Assembly (NCBI RefSeq): GCF_000010785.1
Contig: NC_013799.1
Coordinates: 186,001-250,000, forward strand
Direction of reading: 5' to 3'
DNA length: 64,000 nucleotides
DNA from: Hydrogenobacter thermophilus TK-6
Lineage (GTDB): Bacteria > Aquificota > Aquificia > Aquificales > Aquificaceae
Part shown: one piece after another, positions 35,439 through 43,655 of the stretch
Layout of the letters: each line of letters begins with the position of its first letter
How positions within the stretch are numbered: the first letter of the stretch is position 1
Made by a program: the position numbers and the translations under genes
The notes under the pieces: model-generated
What the model was told of the DNA's origin: nothing
Databases searched by the model: none
Seen by the model: only the letters and a program-made list of their open reading frames with translations

Positions 35439-35863
35439 AAAAGGTGCTGGTTTTTATTCTCTCCTTTGCCTTCTCCTGTGCGATGCCAAGAGTCATAGTG
35501 CTTGATGACCCTCTTACTGCGGAGGAGCATCTTAACCTCGGCTACATATACGAAAGAAAAGGTGAGCTAAAGCCGGCTAAGGAAGAGTACGAAAAGGCTC
35601 TGCAAAAAGATAAGAATATGTGGAAGGCACACTTTAACCTTGGCAATGTGTATGCAAAAATGGAGGATTATGCAAAAGCGGAAAGGGAATATAAAAGAGC
35701 TTTGGAGCTTAAGCCCAACGATCCTGACATACTCAATAACTTAGCCTGGGTGCTTTACAAGCAGGGAAGGAAGGAGGAAGCCCTTTTACTCATAAAAAAA
35801 GCCATAAGCATAGATGATAGAGAGGAATATAGGAATACTCTCAGAGAGATAGAAGGAAGCTAA
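35435..35863 (+). CDS. TPR-repeat lipoprotein
   Basis: A 142-residue protein with a lipoprotein-type signal (MKKVLVFILSFAFSC, cysteine 15) and three tetratricopeptide repeats starting at about residues 28, 62 and 96 (for example AHFNLGNVYAKMEDYAKAER and ILNNLAWVLYKQGRKEEALL). Such proteins act as scaffolds at the inner or outer membrane, as in type IV pilus assembly (PilF-like). The pairing with an EAL-like gene is consistent with a motility or surface role, but this is inference. Its end overlaps ffh by 4 bases tail to tail. Confidence 0.85.
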   Translation: MKKVLVFILSFAFSCAMPRVIVLDDPLTAEEHLNLGYIYERKGELKPAKEEYEKALQKDKNMWKAHFNLGNVYAKMEDYAKAEREYKRALELKPNDPDILNNLAWVLYKQGRKEEALLLIKKAISIDDREEYRNTLREIEGS

Positions 35864-37170
35864 AACTTGAAGGGAAACCTGGGCAGTTTAGGTATCCCTT
35901 GCATGCCCTTGAGTCTCTTTATCATCTTTTTCATCTCTTCGTACTCTTTTAAAACCTTGTTTACATCCCCTACGCTCGTCCCACTGCCTTTTGCTATCCT
36001 TACCTTCCTGCTCATATTTATGATTTTTGGATTTCTTCTTTCTTCCTTGGTCATGGAAAGTATTATGGCTTCAGTTTTTTTGAATTTCTTCTCGTCTATT
36101 TTTAAATTTTTTAGTTCTGCACTCACGCCTGGTATCATGCCGAGGATCTTCTCAAGTGGTCCCATGCTCTTTATAAACCTTATCTGCTTTAACATGTCTT
36201 CAAGGTCAAACTCTCCCATCATGATCCTGGTGGCAAGCACCTGCGCTTCATCTTCGGGTATAATCTGCTGAGCTTTCTCTATAAGGCTTTGAAGATCACC
36301 AAGTCCCAGTATTCTCTGAGCTATCCTGTCAGGATAAAAAATCTCTATATCTTCCAGTTTTTCGCCTACACCCACAAACTTTATAGGTACACCTATTGCC
36401 TCCTTGACAGAAAGCGCCACCCCACCCCTCGCATCACCATCCATCTTGGTAAGGATCACTCCCGTTAAGGTAATGCTTTCGTGAAAAGCCTTTAAAGCTC
36501 GCAGAGCTTCTTGTCCCTGCATAGCATCCGCAACATAAATAACTTCAGAAGGCTTGACAGCTTCCTTTATTCGCTTTAGCTCCTCCATCAGCTCCTCATC
36601 TATGTGAAGCCTTCCAGCGGTATCAATGAGCAGGTAATCCACACCTTCCTTTTTAGCTCTTTCCAGAGCTTTTGTGGCTATTTCTACAGGTGAAGCTTCA
36701 TCAAAACTGTAATATGGTACTCCCACTTTCTCAGCAAGCCTCTGGAGCTGGAGCATGGCTGCAGGTCTTCTTACATCCGTTGAAGAGACAGCCACTTTAA
36801 AGCTCTGGTTCTTTAAAAAGTTGGCAAGTTTGCCTATGGTGGTAGTCTTTCCAGTTCCCTGCAGTCCCACAAAGATTACCACTCCCCTTTTGAGGTCAGC
36901 TTTTTCACCACCAAGTATGCTGGTAAGCTCTTCGTAAACTGTCAGCACTACGCTGTCAGCAGGGGAAAGCTTATTCTTTATATCCTCGTTTATAGCTCTG
37001 TCTCTGACCTTCTTGAGAAAGGACTTTACAACATCGTAATCTACATCAGCTTCCAAGAGTGCCATCCTTATATCTCTTAAAATGTCGTTGACTTGCTTCT
37101 CCGTTAGCTTTCTAACACCCCTTAATTTGGATAGACTCTTGCTGAATCTCTCTGTAAGCAGGTCAAGCAT
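35860..37170 (-). CDS. ffh: Ffh, signal recognition particle GTPase
   Basis: A 436-residue SRP54 homologue that binds 4.5S RNA and signal sequences at the ribosome. The N domain runs to about residue 90. The G domain shows GLQGTGKTTTIGKLA, DVRRPAAMLQL, LLIDTAGRLHID, LTKMDGDARGG and FVGVGEKLEDIE. The C-terminal M domain carries KSMGPLEKILGMIPG and RKVRIAKGSGTSVGDVNKVL, the RNA-binding part. Length is typical. It is convergent with the TPR gene. Confidence 0.97.
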   Translation of the reverse strand: MLDLLTERFSKSLSKLRGVRKLTEKQVNDILRDIRMALLEADVDYDVVKSFLKKVRDRAINEDIKNKLSPADSVVLTVYEELTSILGGEKADLKRGVVIFVGLQGTGKTTTIGKLANFLKNQSFKVAVSSTDVRRPAAMLQLQRLAEKVGVPYYSFDEASPVEIATKALERAKKEGVDYLLIDTAGRLHIDEELMEELKRIKEAVKPSEVIYVADAMQGQEALRALKAFHESITLTGVILTKMDGDARGGVALSVKEAIGVPIKFVGVGEKLEDIEIFYPDRIAQRILGLGDLQSLIEKAQQIIPEDEAQVLATRIMMGEFDLEDMLKQIRFIKSMGPLEKILGMIPGVSAELKNLKIDEKKFKKTEAIILSMTKEERRNPKIINMSRKVRIAKGSGTSVGDVNKVLKEYEEMKKMIKRLKGMQGIPKLPRFPFKF

Positions 37171-37209
37171 ACTATTAATTATAATTCAGATACACGCCTG
37201 GTGAGAAAT

Positions 37210-37821
37210 TCAGAAAGTCTGTGATAATAAAAGCTCCCTTATGCAGTTCTTCAGGTGGTCATTTCCCACATAAAAATTCCTGCTCTTGAAAGGTGGTCCT
37301 TTATCTATTACGAATACAGCAGCCATTTCGTTCTCTAAAATCGTCCTCCACTTTGCCTGCTTGTATGGGTTGTCTGGATTGTAGAGTTCAAAATCACTAT
37401 CTGGAGTGACAATTATATACTTAAAATCCCGTCCCGTTTTCTTTAATGACCAGTAAGCGGACTGTGCCCCTCTTTCCCTGAAAGACTTTTTAGAAGAAAT
37501 AACACAAACTATTCTTCTTGAGAGTTTGTGATATATAACTATGTCCGCATCCATATACATATAAACCTCTTCTCCCGTCTCTCTTGTGTATTTGACAGAA
37601 AGTATTAAATGAGGAAGCTCTACACTCTCATCTCTTTCAAAGTCCCTGAGAACAAAGGTTTCTGCTCTTACTGCCTGAGCTGGTCCATGCCCGATAATAC
37701 ACTCTTCCCTTATTTTGTTGTCCTGCGCAAGAATTTGCATTATACGCTTCTCAATAGCTTCTCCTACAAGGGATACCTCTCTTTGTCTTTTCCTTCTAAC
37801 TTCCTTTTCATCCGCATCCAT
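37210..37821 (-). CDS. Probable type II restriction endonuclease (PD-(D/E)XK, possibly BsaWI-like)
   Basis: A 203-residue protein next to a divergent DNA methyltransferase gene. It has a plausible nuclease centre: MDADIVIYHKLSRRIVCVIS followed by SKKSFRERG, where Asp and the Ser-x-Lys pair fit the PD-(D/E)XK pattern with a substituted last acid. The segment EDVYMYMDADI and the C-terminal YIIVTPDSDFELY look like typical restriction-enzyme core strands. I think of the BsaWI-type family but cannot test this. The recognition site is unknown. A TATAAT lies ten bases before its ATG. Confidence in a nuclease role rests partly on the methyltransferase neighbour. Confidence 0.7.
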   Translation of the reverse strand: MDADEKEVRRKRQREVSLVGEAIEKRIMQILAQDNKIREECIIGHGPAQAVRAETFVLRDFERDESVELPHLILSVKYTRETGEEVYMYMDADIVIYHKLSRRIVCVISSKKSFRERGAQSAYWSLKKTGRDFKYIIVTPDSDFELYNPDNPYKQAKWRTILENEMAAVFVIDKGPPFKSRNFYVGNDHLKNCIRELLLSQTF

Positions 37822-37892
37822 CGGAAGCCTAATTATAACTAAAGGAACCGCGGGTAAAGTAGCCCCCAGAATTTAGTGGTATAATTTCTTCT
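37822..37892. promoter_or_regulatory. Back-to-back promoters of the restriction-modification pair
   Basis: The 71-base gap carries TATAAT on the plus strand (37880-37885), seven bases before the methyltransferase ATG, and TATAAT on the minus strand (37832-37837), ten bases before the endonuclease ATG. The two -35 zones would fall on the same bases (about 37855-37862), so the promoters should compete. The palindrome CCGCGG (37848-37853) lies between them and could be an operator or an uncut recognition site. Confidence 0.55.
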
Positions 37893-38849
37893 ATGAAATA
37901 TCTGAGAAAAAAAGACTTCAAGGAGACAAAAGTAAGAATTCTTACAGCGTTATACGAGAGACTCAAAGAGCTCTCTATAGAAAAAGGGGTGAGTTTAAAT
38001 GTCCTGTTTAATAAAGCGTTGGAGAGTTTTTTAAGAGAGCAGGAAAAAGAGGATGCTACCGAAGCTATAGAAAAGCAAAACTTGTTTTACGATGATGGGC
38101 AGATAAGATTGCTGCTCAATGACTTCTTGAAAGTGGATCTGGAAGAGCTAAGGGGGAAAGTGAATTTAATAGTGACCTCTCCTCCTTACAATGTGGGGAT
38201 GGAGTATGGGACTATAGACGATAGCATGGGATATGAGGAGTATTTGCGCTTTACTGAGAGGTATCTTAAAAGGTTTTACCAACTGCTTGCGGATGATGGA
38301 AGAGTGTGTCTTAACATACCCCTTGACAAAAACAAGGGAGGTATTCAGAGCGTATATGCTGATGTGGTGTGCCTGGCAAAGAAAGTAGGACTCAAATATC
38401 AGAGCACAATAGTCTGGAATGAGCAAAACATCTCAAGGAGAACTGCCTGGGGTAGCTGGCTGTCTGCATCCGCTCCATACATTATAGCCCCAGTAGAGAT
38501 GGTAGTCTTGCTATATAAGGAAGACTGGAAAAGAAGAGACAGGGGAAAGACCACCATAAGCAGGGAAGAGTTCATAGAGTGGACAAACGGAATGTGGACT
38601 TTCCCAGGAGAGAACAGGAAAGCTCTTGGTCATCCGGCTCCTTTCCCTCTTGAACTACCGCTAAGGTGTATAAAGCTATTCTCCTATGAGGGAGACCTTG
38701 TCCTTGACCCTTTTGTTGGTTCAGGAACTACCATGGTAGCCTGCAGAAAGTTAAACAGAAAGGGTGTGGGGATTGATATAAATAAAAATTATCTCAAACT
38801 TGCAGTAAAGAGAATTAAGGAGGTTTCCCCAGCCATGTTCTCTTGGTAA
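37893..38849 (+). CDS. Beta-class DNA methyltransferase with ribbon-helix-helix-like N-terminus
   Basis: A 318-residue amino-methyltransferase (N4-cytosine or N6-adenine). The catalytic motif IV is VTSPPYN (residues 94-100) and the SAM-binding motif I comes last, LDPFVGSGTT (271-280), the order of the beta class. Residues 10-50 (ETKVRILTALYERLKELSIE and KGVSLNVLFNKALESFLREQ) look like a CopG/Arc-type ribbon-helix-helix DNA-binding head, which is unusual and could repress the divergent promoters. The -10 box is only seven bases before the ATG, so the mRNA is probably leaderless. It pairs with the endonuclease at 37210. Target sequence unknown. Confidence 0.88.
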   Translation: MKYLRKKDFKETKVRILTALYERLKELSIEKGVSLNVLFNKALESFLREQEKEDATEAIEKQNLFYDDGQIRLLLNDFLKVDLEELRGKVNLIVTSPPYNVGMEYGTIDDSMGYEEYLRFTERYLKRFYQLLADDGRVCLNIPLDKNKGGIQSVYADVVCLAKKVGLKYQSTIVWNEQNISRRTAWGSWLSASAPYIIAPVEMVVLLYKEDWKRRDRGKTTISREEFIEWTNGMWTFPGENRKALGHPAPFPLELPLRCIKLFSYEGDLVLDPFVGSGTTMVACRKLNRKGVGIDINKNYLKLAVKRIKEVSPAMFSW

Positions 38850-38913
38850 GACACTCTATCATGCTTGATTTCTCACCCGGCGTATACTATTAATTATAAT
38901 TTCAGATTATAAT

Positions 38914-39855
38914 TCAGAAGTTATCCTCTATGTACTTTTCCGCTTGCATACCCGCTATGCATCCTTCTCCCACCGCCACGGCTACCTGACCTGTTGACCC
39001 GCTCCTGCAATCCCCTGCAGCGAACACACCCTCAAGGCTTGTCATCATCTTCTCATCAGTGATTACGTATCCTTTTTCGTCAAGCTCAACACTACCCTTT
39101 AGAAAACCTGTGTTAGGTTCCAAACCTATGAATATAAAAACTCCTTCCACTTCAAGCTCAGAGACCTCTCCGCTCTTTGTATTTTTGAGTATTAGCTTCT
39201 CTACAAACTCATTCCCACTGATCTCTTCTACTACAGTGTCTGGGATAAACTTTATTTTAGGATTTGAAAAGACTTTCTCCTGAAGGTGCTTCTGGGCCCT
39301 CAGCTGGTCTCTTCTGTGAATAAGGTAAACTATGCTCCCAAACCTTGTAAGGAACAGTGCTTCCTGAGTTGCAGAATCTCCTCCACCTATAACAGCTATA
39401 GGCAAGCCATCAAAGAGAGCACCATCACAGGTGGCACAGTAGGAGACGCCCCTATTTAAAAACTTATCCTCTCCGGGAACTCCCAGCTTCCTAGGGTTTG
39501 AACCGCTCGCCACTATGAGGGTTTTTGCTCTGAGCATGCGCCCATCTCTAAGATGCACAAAAACCTCCTTACCGCTCTTTTCTATTTTTGTAGCTTCTGC
39601 CTTTGCCACCTTAAGCCCAAACCTCTCAGCCTGCTGCTTAAATCTCAGAGAAAGCTCTTTGCCACTTATGCCCTCGGGAAAACCAGGATAGTTTTCTACC
39701 AGGTCCGTTATGGCTATCTGACCACCAATAGTGCCCTTTTCAAGAAGAAGAGTGTTGAGTTTTGCCCTTGCTGTATAAAGACCAGCAGTCAGTCCTGCTG
39801 GTCCACCACCTATGATAATGCAATCGTATAAAACGTCTTCGGAGATCTCCAACAT
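38914..39855 (-). CDS. trxB: TrxB, thioredoxin reductase
   Basis: A 313-residue flavoprotein that reduces thioredoxin with NAD(P)H. The FAD site is [20 protein letters not shown], the redox disulphide is [11 protein letters not shown], and the second nucleotide site is [16 protein letters not shown]. The C-terminal [11 protein letters not shown] is the closing FAD motif. The start overlaps the trxA stop by one base (TGATG), so arsR-trxA-trxB form an operon. The upstream [10 protein letters not shown] segment suggests which of NADH or NADPH is used, but not decisively. Confidence 0.96.
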   Translation of the reverse strand: MLEISEDVLYDCIIIGGGPAGLTAGLYTARAKLNTLLLEKGTIGGQIAITDLVENYPGFPEGISGKELSLRFKQQAERFGLKVAKAEATKIEKSGKEVFVHLRDGRMLRAKTLIVASGSNPRKLGVPGEDKFLNRGVSYCATCDGALFDGLPIAVIGGGDSATQEALFLTRFGSIVYLIHRRDQLRAQKHLQEKVFSNPKIKFIPDTVVEEISGNEFVEKLILKNTKSGEVSELEVEGVFIFIGLEPNTGFLKGSVELDEKGYVITDEKMMTSLEGVFAAGDCRSGSTGQVAVAVGEGCIAGMQAEKYIEDNF

Positions 39856-40181
39856 CAGATATGGCTCAGTATCATCTGCTTAAGGGCTTCCTTTGGTTGC
39901 ACACCTATTCTTGTGTCTGCTATCTCTCCCTTAGAAAAAAGCATTATGGTAGGTATAGCTCTTATACCATACTGCATGGCTATGTTGGGGTTCTCGTCGG
40001 TATTTAACTTGCCAAATTTTACCTTATCACCGAGTTCCATAGCAAGCTCTTCTATGATGGGTGCTATGATTCTGCAAGGTCCACACCAGGGCGCCCAGAA
40101 GTCTACCACAACTGGCTTGTCAGAGTTTATCACCTCCGCATGCCAGTTGCTTTCGGTAAGAACTATCACACCACCTGCCAT
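39855..40181 (-). CDS. trxA: TrxA, thioredoxin
   Basis: A 108-residue thioredoxin with the active site [20 protein letters not shown] and the cis-proline loop [16 protein letters not shown] chose [14 protein letters not shown] at 40181 as the start; a longer reading runs into arsR and is not credible. It donates electrons to cytoplasmic reductases and is reduced by the adjacent TrxB. One base separates it from the arsR stop. Confidence 0.96.
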   Translation of the reverse strand: MAGGVIVLTESNWHAEVINSDKPVVVDFWAPWCGPCRIIAPIIEELAMELGDKVKFGKLNTDENPNIAMQYGIRAIPTIMLFSKGEIADTRIGVQPKEALKQMILSHI

Positions 40182-40182
40182 T

Positions 40183-40470
40183 TTAGACCTCCTTACTGAG
40201 TATTTTGTAGATCTCCAAGACTCTCTCATCCTTGATGTAGTAGCAAACAATGGAGCCATCTCTCTTACATCCTACTATACCTTTGTTCCTTAAAATGCCC
40301 AGATGCTGAGAAACATTAGGCTGAGAAGTGTGCAAAAGCTCGCTGAGGTTTTTTACGCACTGCCTTCCTTCAATGAGAACGGAGATGATCCTGAGCCTTA
40401 TAGGGTGCGCAAGAGCCTTAAGAAACTCTGCCCATGCCTCTAACTTCTCCTCCGAGACTACTTCCACCAT
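40183..40470 (-). CDS. ArsR-family repressor heading the thioredoxin operon
   Basis: A 95-residue winged-helix protein. [20 protein letters not shown] and [20 protein letters not shown] are the ArsR recognition helices, and [15 protein letters not shown] is the wing. It has Cys38 (EGRQCVKNL) at the usual metal-binding helix plus cysteines in the wing, so a thiol- or metal-based switch is possible. As first gene of arsR-trxA-trxB it probably controls the operon in response to metal, persulphide or oxidant, which is inferred. Confidence 0.88.
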   Translation of the reverse strand: MVEVVSEEKLEAWAEFLKALAHPIRLRIISVLIEGRQCVKNLSELLHTSQPNVSQHLGILRNKGIVGCKRDGSIVCYYIKDERVLEIYKILSKEV

Positions 40471-40547
40471 CTTTTCACCTCTTATGCTAATATTCTACCA
40501 TAACACAATAAGAATATCAATTGTTTTTTAAAATTTAGACCGTAGCG

Positions 40548-40553
40548 TATAAT
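40548..40553 (+). promoter_or_regulatory. -10 box immediately before lptD
   Basis: A perfect TATAAT ends six bases before the GTG start at 40560. Transcription would begin at or next to the first base of the start codon. No convincing -35 box is present. Confidence 0.5.
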
Positions 40554-40559
40554 ATTCAA

Positions 40560-42605
40560 GTGTTAAGGACCACTCTTTCTTTGATATTGAGCGCTTCCTA
40601 CGCCTTTTGTTTGGAAATACTTTCTGACTATCTTGAGAGGCTGCCAGACGAAACTGTTATTGCGGAAGGTAATGTACAAGCTTATTACGAAAAGTATTAC
40701 ATAGAGGCGGATTATGTAAAGTACCATCCTAAAAGCAGGGAAGTTTATGCGGAGGGTAATGTCTATGTTAAGTCTCTTGATGGGAGGATGGAGGCATGGG
40801 CAAAAGTAGCCTTTTTGAATTTAAAAGAGGATAGTGGATACTTTATAGACTCGCACGGGCGCTTTGAAAAGTTTTACCTGAAAGCTCAGAGGGTTGACAA
40901 AGACAGGGAAGTTTATACAGTTCAGAAGGGAGACATAACCACATGCCCACCCGACAAAAAAGAGATGACTCTTTGCTTCTCACATGCAAAAGTTACGGAT
41001 AAGTACGTGTTTTCTTATAGCAATTCCTTAAGACTCTTTAGCGTACCACTGGCATATCTTCCTCTGTCCGTATTTCCTGTGGGGGAGAGGCGGTCAGGGC
41101 TTTTGCCACCTCTCTTGGGGTCTAACACTTACAACACTTTCATATACCAACAACCTGTTTACTGGGCTATTTCCCAGGATAAAGATACTACCTTGACCTT
41201 TGACATAAGGGACAAGCAGGCATCAGGTTTCTCCTTAGAGTACAGACAGGCAATATCCCACAAAAAGGACCTTCAAGGTGCTGTAAGCATTTACAAGGAA
41301 CCTACGCCACCCGGCAAGTGGTGGGAAGGAAGGGATCTAACCACTTTTAGGGAAAACAGATACAGACTGAAGTTTGACCTTGACCTTGGGGACTTCCAAA
41401 CAGGGTTGGACACCATATCAGACCCATACCTGCTTCAGGATGTGTATTTGCACACCAAAGAGAAAACTGTGCCTTATCTGACTTCTTATGTATCTTACAA
41501 AAAAGACGCTGACAAGTTCCTTTTTACTTTCAACGCAAGAAAATTTTATGATACCACCTCACCCAACAATAAACAAACTCTTCAAAGACTACCTGAGATA
41601 GGTATATATTACAAAGATACACCAGTTTTTAAGGATCTTTACTTTAATGCCACTCTTGCCTACACCAACTTTTACAGAGAGGAGGGACCCAGAGCCAGCA
41701 GGATCATCTTCTTTCCTGAACTTTCTCTGCCGGTGAACTTCCTTGGAAGAACTTTCTACTCCAGCTTTACTTTTGAAAACGGCATATACCTGTCCTCCAA
41801 TTTATCGGGTACGGACAAGAGCTTCTCAACAGTACATTTTGTTGAGCGACTTCCTCTATTCTTTGACAGAAGGTGGGGCAAGACTGACTTTAAGAATGTG
41901 TTTGAAGTGGTATACAGCTACAGACCTAAGGGTTACAACAATCCAAGGTTTGATACTCTTGATAATATAGACAAAGAAAACCAGATAAAATTTGTCCTAA
42001 GAAACTATACTGCTTACGATGGAAGACTGTTATTAAGCTGGTACTTGGAGGGAGGCTACAGCTTCCTGGGAAGCTTTTCTTACGCGCCATTTCAGTATCT
42101 CTTGTCTTTACCTTTTGCAGGGCAACAGCTTAGCACTACTTTTAACAAAACTGTTGTAAACAAGAACCTCATGCCTATAAGAAGCATTGTATCTTTGTCT
42201 CCACTACCTTTTTTGAGCTTAAGCAGTGATACGCTATATGACCCAAATAGCTCTCGCTTTTTAAATAACACCAGCTACCTGAGCTTGAATCTAAAAAACT
42301 CCAACATTACCTTAGGTTATGTGGCATCAAAAGACTTTTTTGGAAACAGACTGACCGACCAGACGCTCCTTTCTGCAAACACATTATACAAACACATGAA
42401 CATAAACTTGGGAGTTGTGCACGACAATAGGATAAATAAAGACCTTTTGAGACAGCTGAGATTAGATTACACAGGTGCGTGTTGGAGTTTGGGAGTGCTT
42501 TTGAGAGATACTTACGACGGCAACAGGAAAAAGTATATAAAGGAAGTTTTCTTGGCTTTTAATGTGTTTGACCTGCAGAGGTTTACACTTCCTCTAAAGA
42601 GATAA
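40560..42605 (+). CDS. lptD: LptD, LPS-assembly outer-membrane protein
   Basis: A 681-residue protein that inserts lipopolysaccharide in the outer membrane. It starts with a GTG-initiated signal peptide (MLRTTLSLILSASYAFC), followed by an OstA/LptA-like N-terminal domain (VIAEGNVQAYYEKYYIEADY, VYAEGNVYVKSLDG). The remainder is a beta-barrel rich in alternating aromatic strands, with PVGERRSGLLPPLLGSNTYN at the junction, typical of LptD. No ribosome binding site precedes the GTG, which follows a -10 box closely, consistent with a leaderless mRNA. LptB is at 51436. It overlaps rpe by 23 bases at the 3' end. Confidence 0.93.
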   Translation: MLRTTLSLILSASYAFCLEILSDYLERLPDETVIAEGNVQAYYEKYYIEADYVKYHPKSREVYAEGNVYVKSLDGRMEAWAKVAFLNLKEDSGYFIDSHGRFEKFYLKAQRVDKDREVYTVQKGDITTCPPDKKEMTLCFSHAKVTDKYVFSYSNSLRLFSVPLAYLPLSVFPVGERRSGLLPPLLGSNTYNTFIYQQPVYWAISQDKDTTLTFDIRDKQASGFSLEYRQAISHKKDLQGAVSIYKEPTPPGKWWEGRDLTTFRENRYRLKFDLDLGDFQTGLDTISDPYLLQDVYLHTKEKTVPYLTSYVSYKKDADKFLFTFNARKFYDTTSPNNKQTLQRLPEIGIYYKDTPVFKDLYFNATLAYTNFYREEGPRASRIIFFPELSLPVNFLGRTFYSSFTFENGIYLSSNLSGTDKSFSTVHFVERLPLFFDRRWGKTDFKNVFEVVYSYRPKGYNNPRFDTLDNIDKENQIKFVLRNYTAYDGRLLLSWYLEGGYSFLGSFSYAPFQYLLSLPFAGQQLSTTFNKTVVNKNLMPIRSIVSLSPLPFLSLSSDTLYDPNSSRFLNNTSYLSLNLKNSNITLGYVASKDFFGNRLTDQTLLSANTLYKHMNINLGVVHDNRINKDLLRQLRLDYTGACWSLGVLLRDTYDGNRKKYIKEVFLAFNVFDLQRFTLPLKR

Positions 42606-43251
42606 GCTTTCTTTTTATCCTTCTTGTCTGCTCCTCCACATTATCACTGGAAAATATGCCCGAACCTATCACAAAAACATCTGCTCCTGCCAGTGCCACC
42701 TCTTCCAAGTTTTCCAATTTTATGCCTCCATCTATCTCTATGAGTATGCTGGGGTTTATACTATCCACCATCTGTCTGAGCCTTCTGAGCCTCTCTATGG
42801 ACCTTTCTATAAACCTCTGCCCTCCAAAACCTGGATTTACGGACATAAGAAGGACAAAGTCAGCATAATGAAGTGCTTCTTCTATTGCGCTGAGAGAAGT
42901 GCCGGGGTTTATTGCCACCCCTGCCTTTGCACCAAGGTCCTTTATGAGTTGCAAAGTTCTGTGTATATGAGGATTGTTCTCTATGTGCACGCTTATCCAG
43001 TCAGCACCTGCTTTTACGAATTCCGGAATATACATGTCCGCATTATCTATCATGAGATGGGCATCAAGGAGCAAATTGCAGTGATTTTTTATACTTTCCA
43101 AAAGTACTGGACCAAAGGTTATGTTGGGAACAAAGTGTCCATCCATCACATCAAAATGTATAAGGTCAGCGCCACCTCTTATAACTGCTTCCACCTGCTT
43201 ACCTAAGTGCCAAAAGTCAGCCGAAAGTATGGAGGGAGCCAAAAGCTTCAT
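42583..43251 (-). CDS. rpe: Rpe, ribulose-phosphate 3-epimerase
   Basis: A 222-residue TIM-barrel enzyme interconverting ribulose 5-phosphate and xylulose 5-phosphate. Markers are LLAPSILSADFWHLG, IHFDVMDGHFVPNITFGP with metal ligands His and Asp, LLDAHLMIDN, VLLMSVNPGFGGQ, and IEIDGGIK. The start at 43251 (MKLLAPS) fits the family. In frame, 51 further codons run upstream without a stop, but they belong to the repeat and TnpB debris and are probably not translated with it. No clear ribosome site precedes the ATG. Confidence 0.95.
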   Translation of the reverse strand: MKLLAPSILSADFWHLGKQVEAVIRGGADLIHFDVMDGHFVPNITFGPVLLESIKNHCNLLLDAHLMIDNADMYIPEFVKAGADWISVHIENNPHIHRTLQLIKDLGAKAGVAINPGTSLSAIEEALHYADFVLLMSVNPGFGGQRFIERSIERLRRLRQMVDSINPSILIEIDGGIKLENLEEVALAGADVFVIGSGIFSSDNVEEQTRRIKRKLISLEEV

Positions 43252-43299
43252 GGGTAAGTATTTTAACTCAACCCACGCACTAAGTCCCACAAAGGACGT

Positions 43300-43430
43300 G
43301 AGCCCGTTTAAAAAATCTTGACACATTGAGGGAAAAAGAGTAGAAAAAATCATAAGCAAAAGCCAGAATAAAAAAATGGTGTGTTTATGAGCACTCAAAA
43401 TCAAATACTTGGGATTTTTTAAACGGACTC
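43300..43430. repeat. 18-base inverted repeat pair near a TnpB remnant
   Basis: The 18 bases at 43300-43317 and 43413-43430 are inverted copies with one mismatch (core CCGTTTAAAAAATC on one strand). They enclose 95 bases with no gene. The right copy runs directly into the TnpB-like fragment, and the left copy lies in the codons upstream of rpe, so each copy encodes the residues DFLNGL on opposite strands. It looks like debris of a mobile element end. Confidence 0.6.
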
Positions 43431-43439
43431 AGGTATTTG

Positions 43440-43650
43440 GTGGAAAACTACGATTACATGAGCTTTGAAGACCTAAACATAAGAGGACTTGTTCGGGACA
43501 GCAACTTAGCCAAGCTGATACTTGTGGTTTTAGAGTTCCTAAGACTTTAGCAGAGAGGCTCCATGAGTGTCCCGAGTGCGGGGCTGTGATGGACAGGGAT
43601 TACAACGCGAGTGTGAACATACTGAGGAAAGGGCTCATCCACCTTACCCC
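43440..43650 (+). pseudogene. tnpB: TnpB (IS200/IS605 family OrfB) remnant
   Basis: Two pieces in different frames match the conserved C-terminal part of TnpB. The first reads YDYMSFEDLNIRGLVRDSNL up to a stop at 43548-43550, covering the catalytic-glutamate region (FEDLN) of the RuvC-like domain. The second, from 43556, reads LHECPECGAVMDRDYNASVN and NILRKG, covering half of the zinc finger and the last catalytic aspartate (DRDYNA). Sequence between them, including the first half of the zinc finger, is missing. The rest of the gene and a TnpA are absent, so this is a decayed fragment. Confidence 0.82.
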
Positions 43651-43655
43651 TTTAC

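Noticed and set aside
37848-37853. CCGCGG as the recognition site of the restriction pair
   Set aside because: A six-base palindrome can occur by chance in a short gap. Kept only as a test idea, not a claim.
43252-43404. N-terminal extension of Rpe or a VanZ-like small membrane protein
   Set aside because: The 51 in-frame codons contain half of the inverted repeat and have no start signal. Rpe has its standard N-terminus at 43251.
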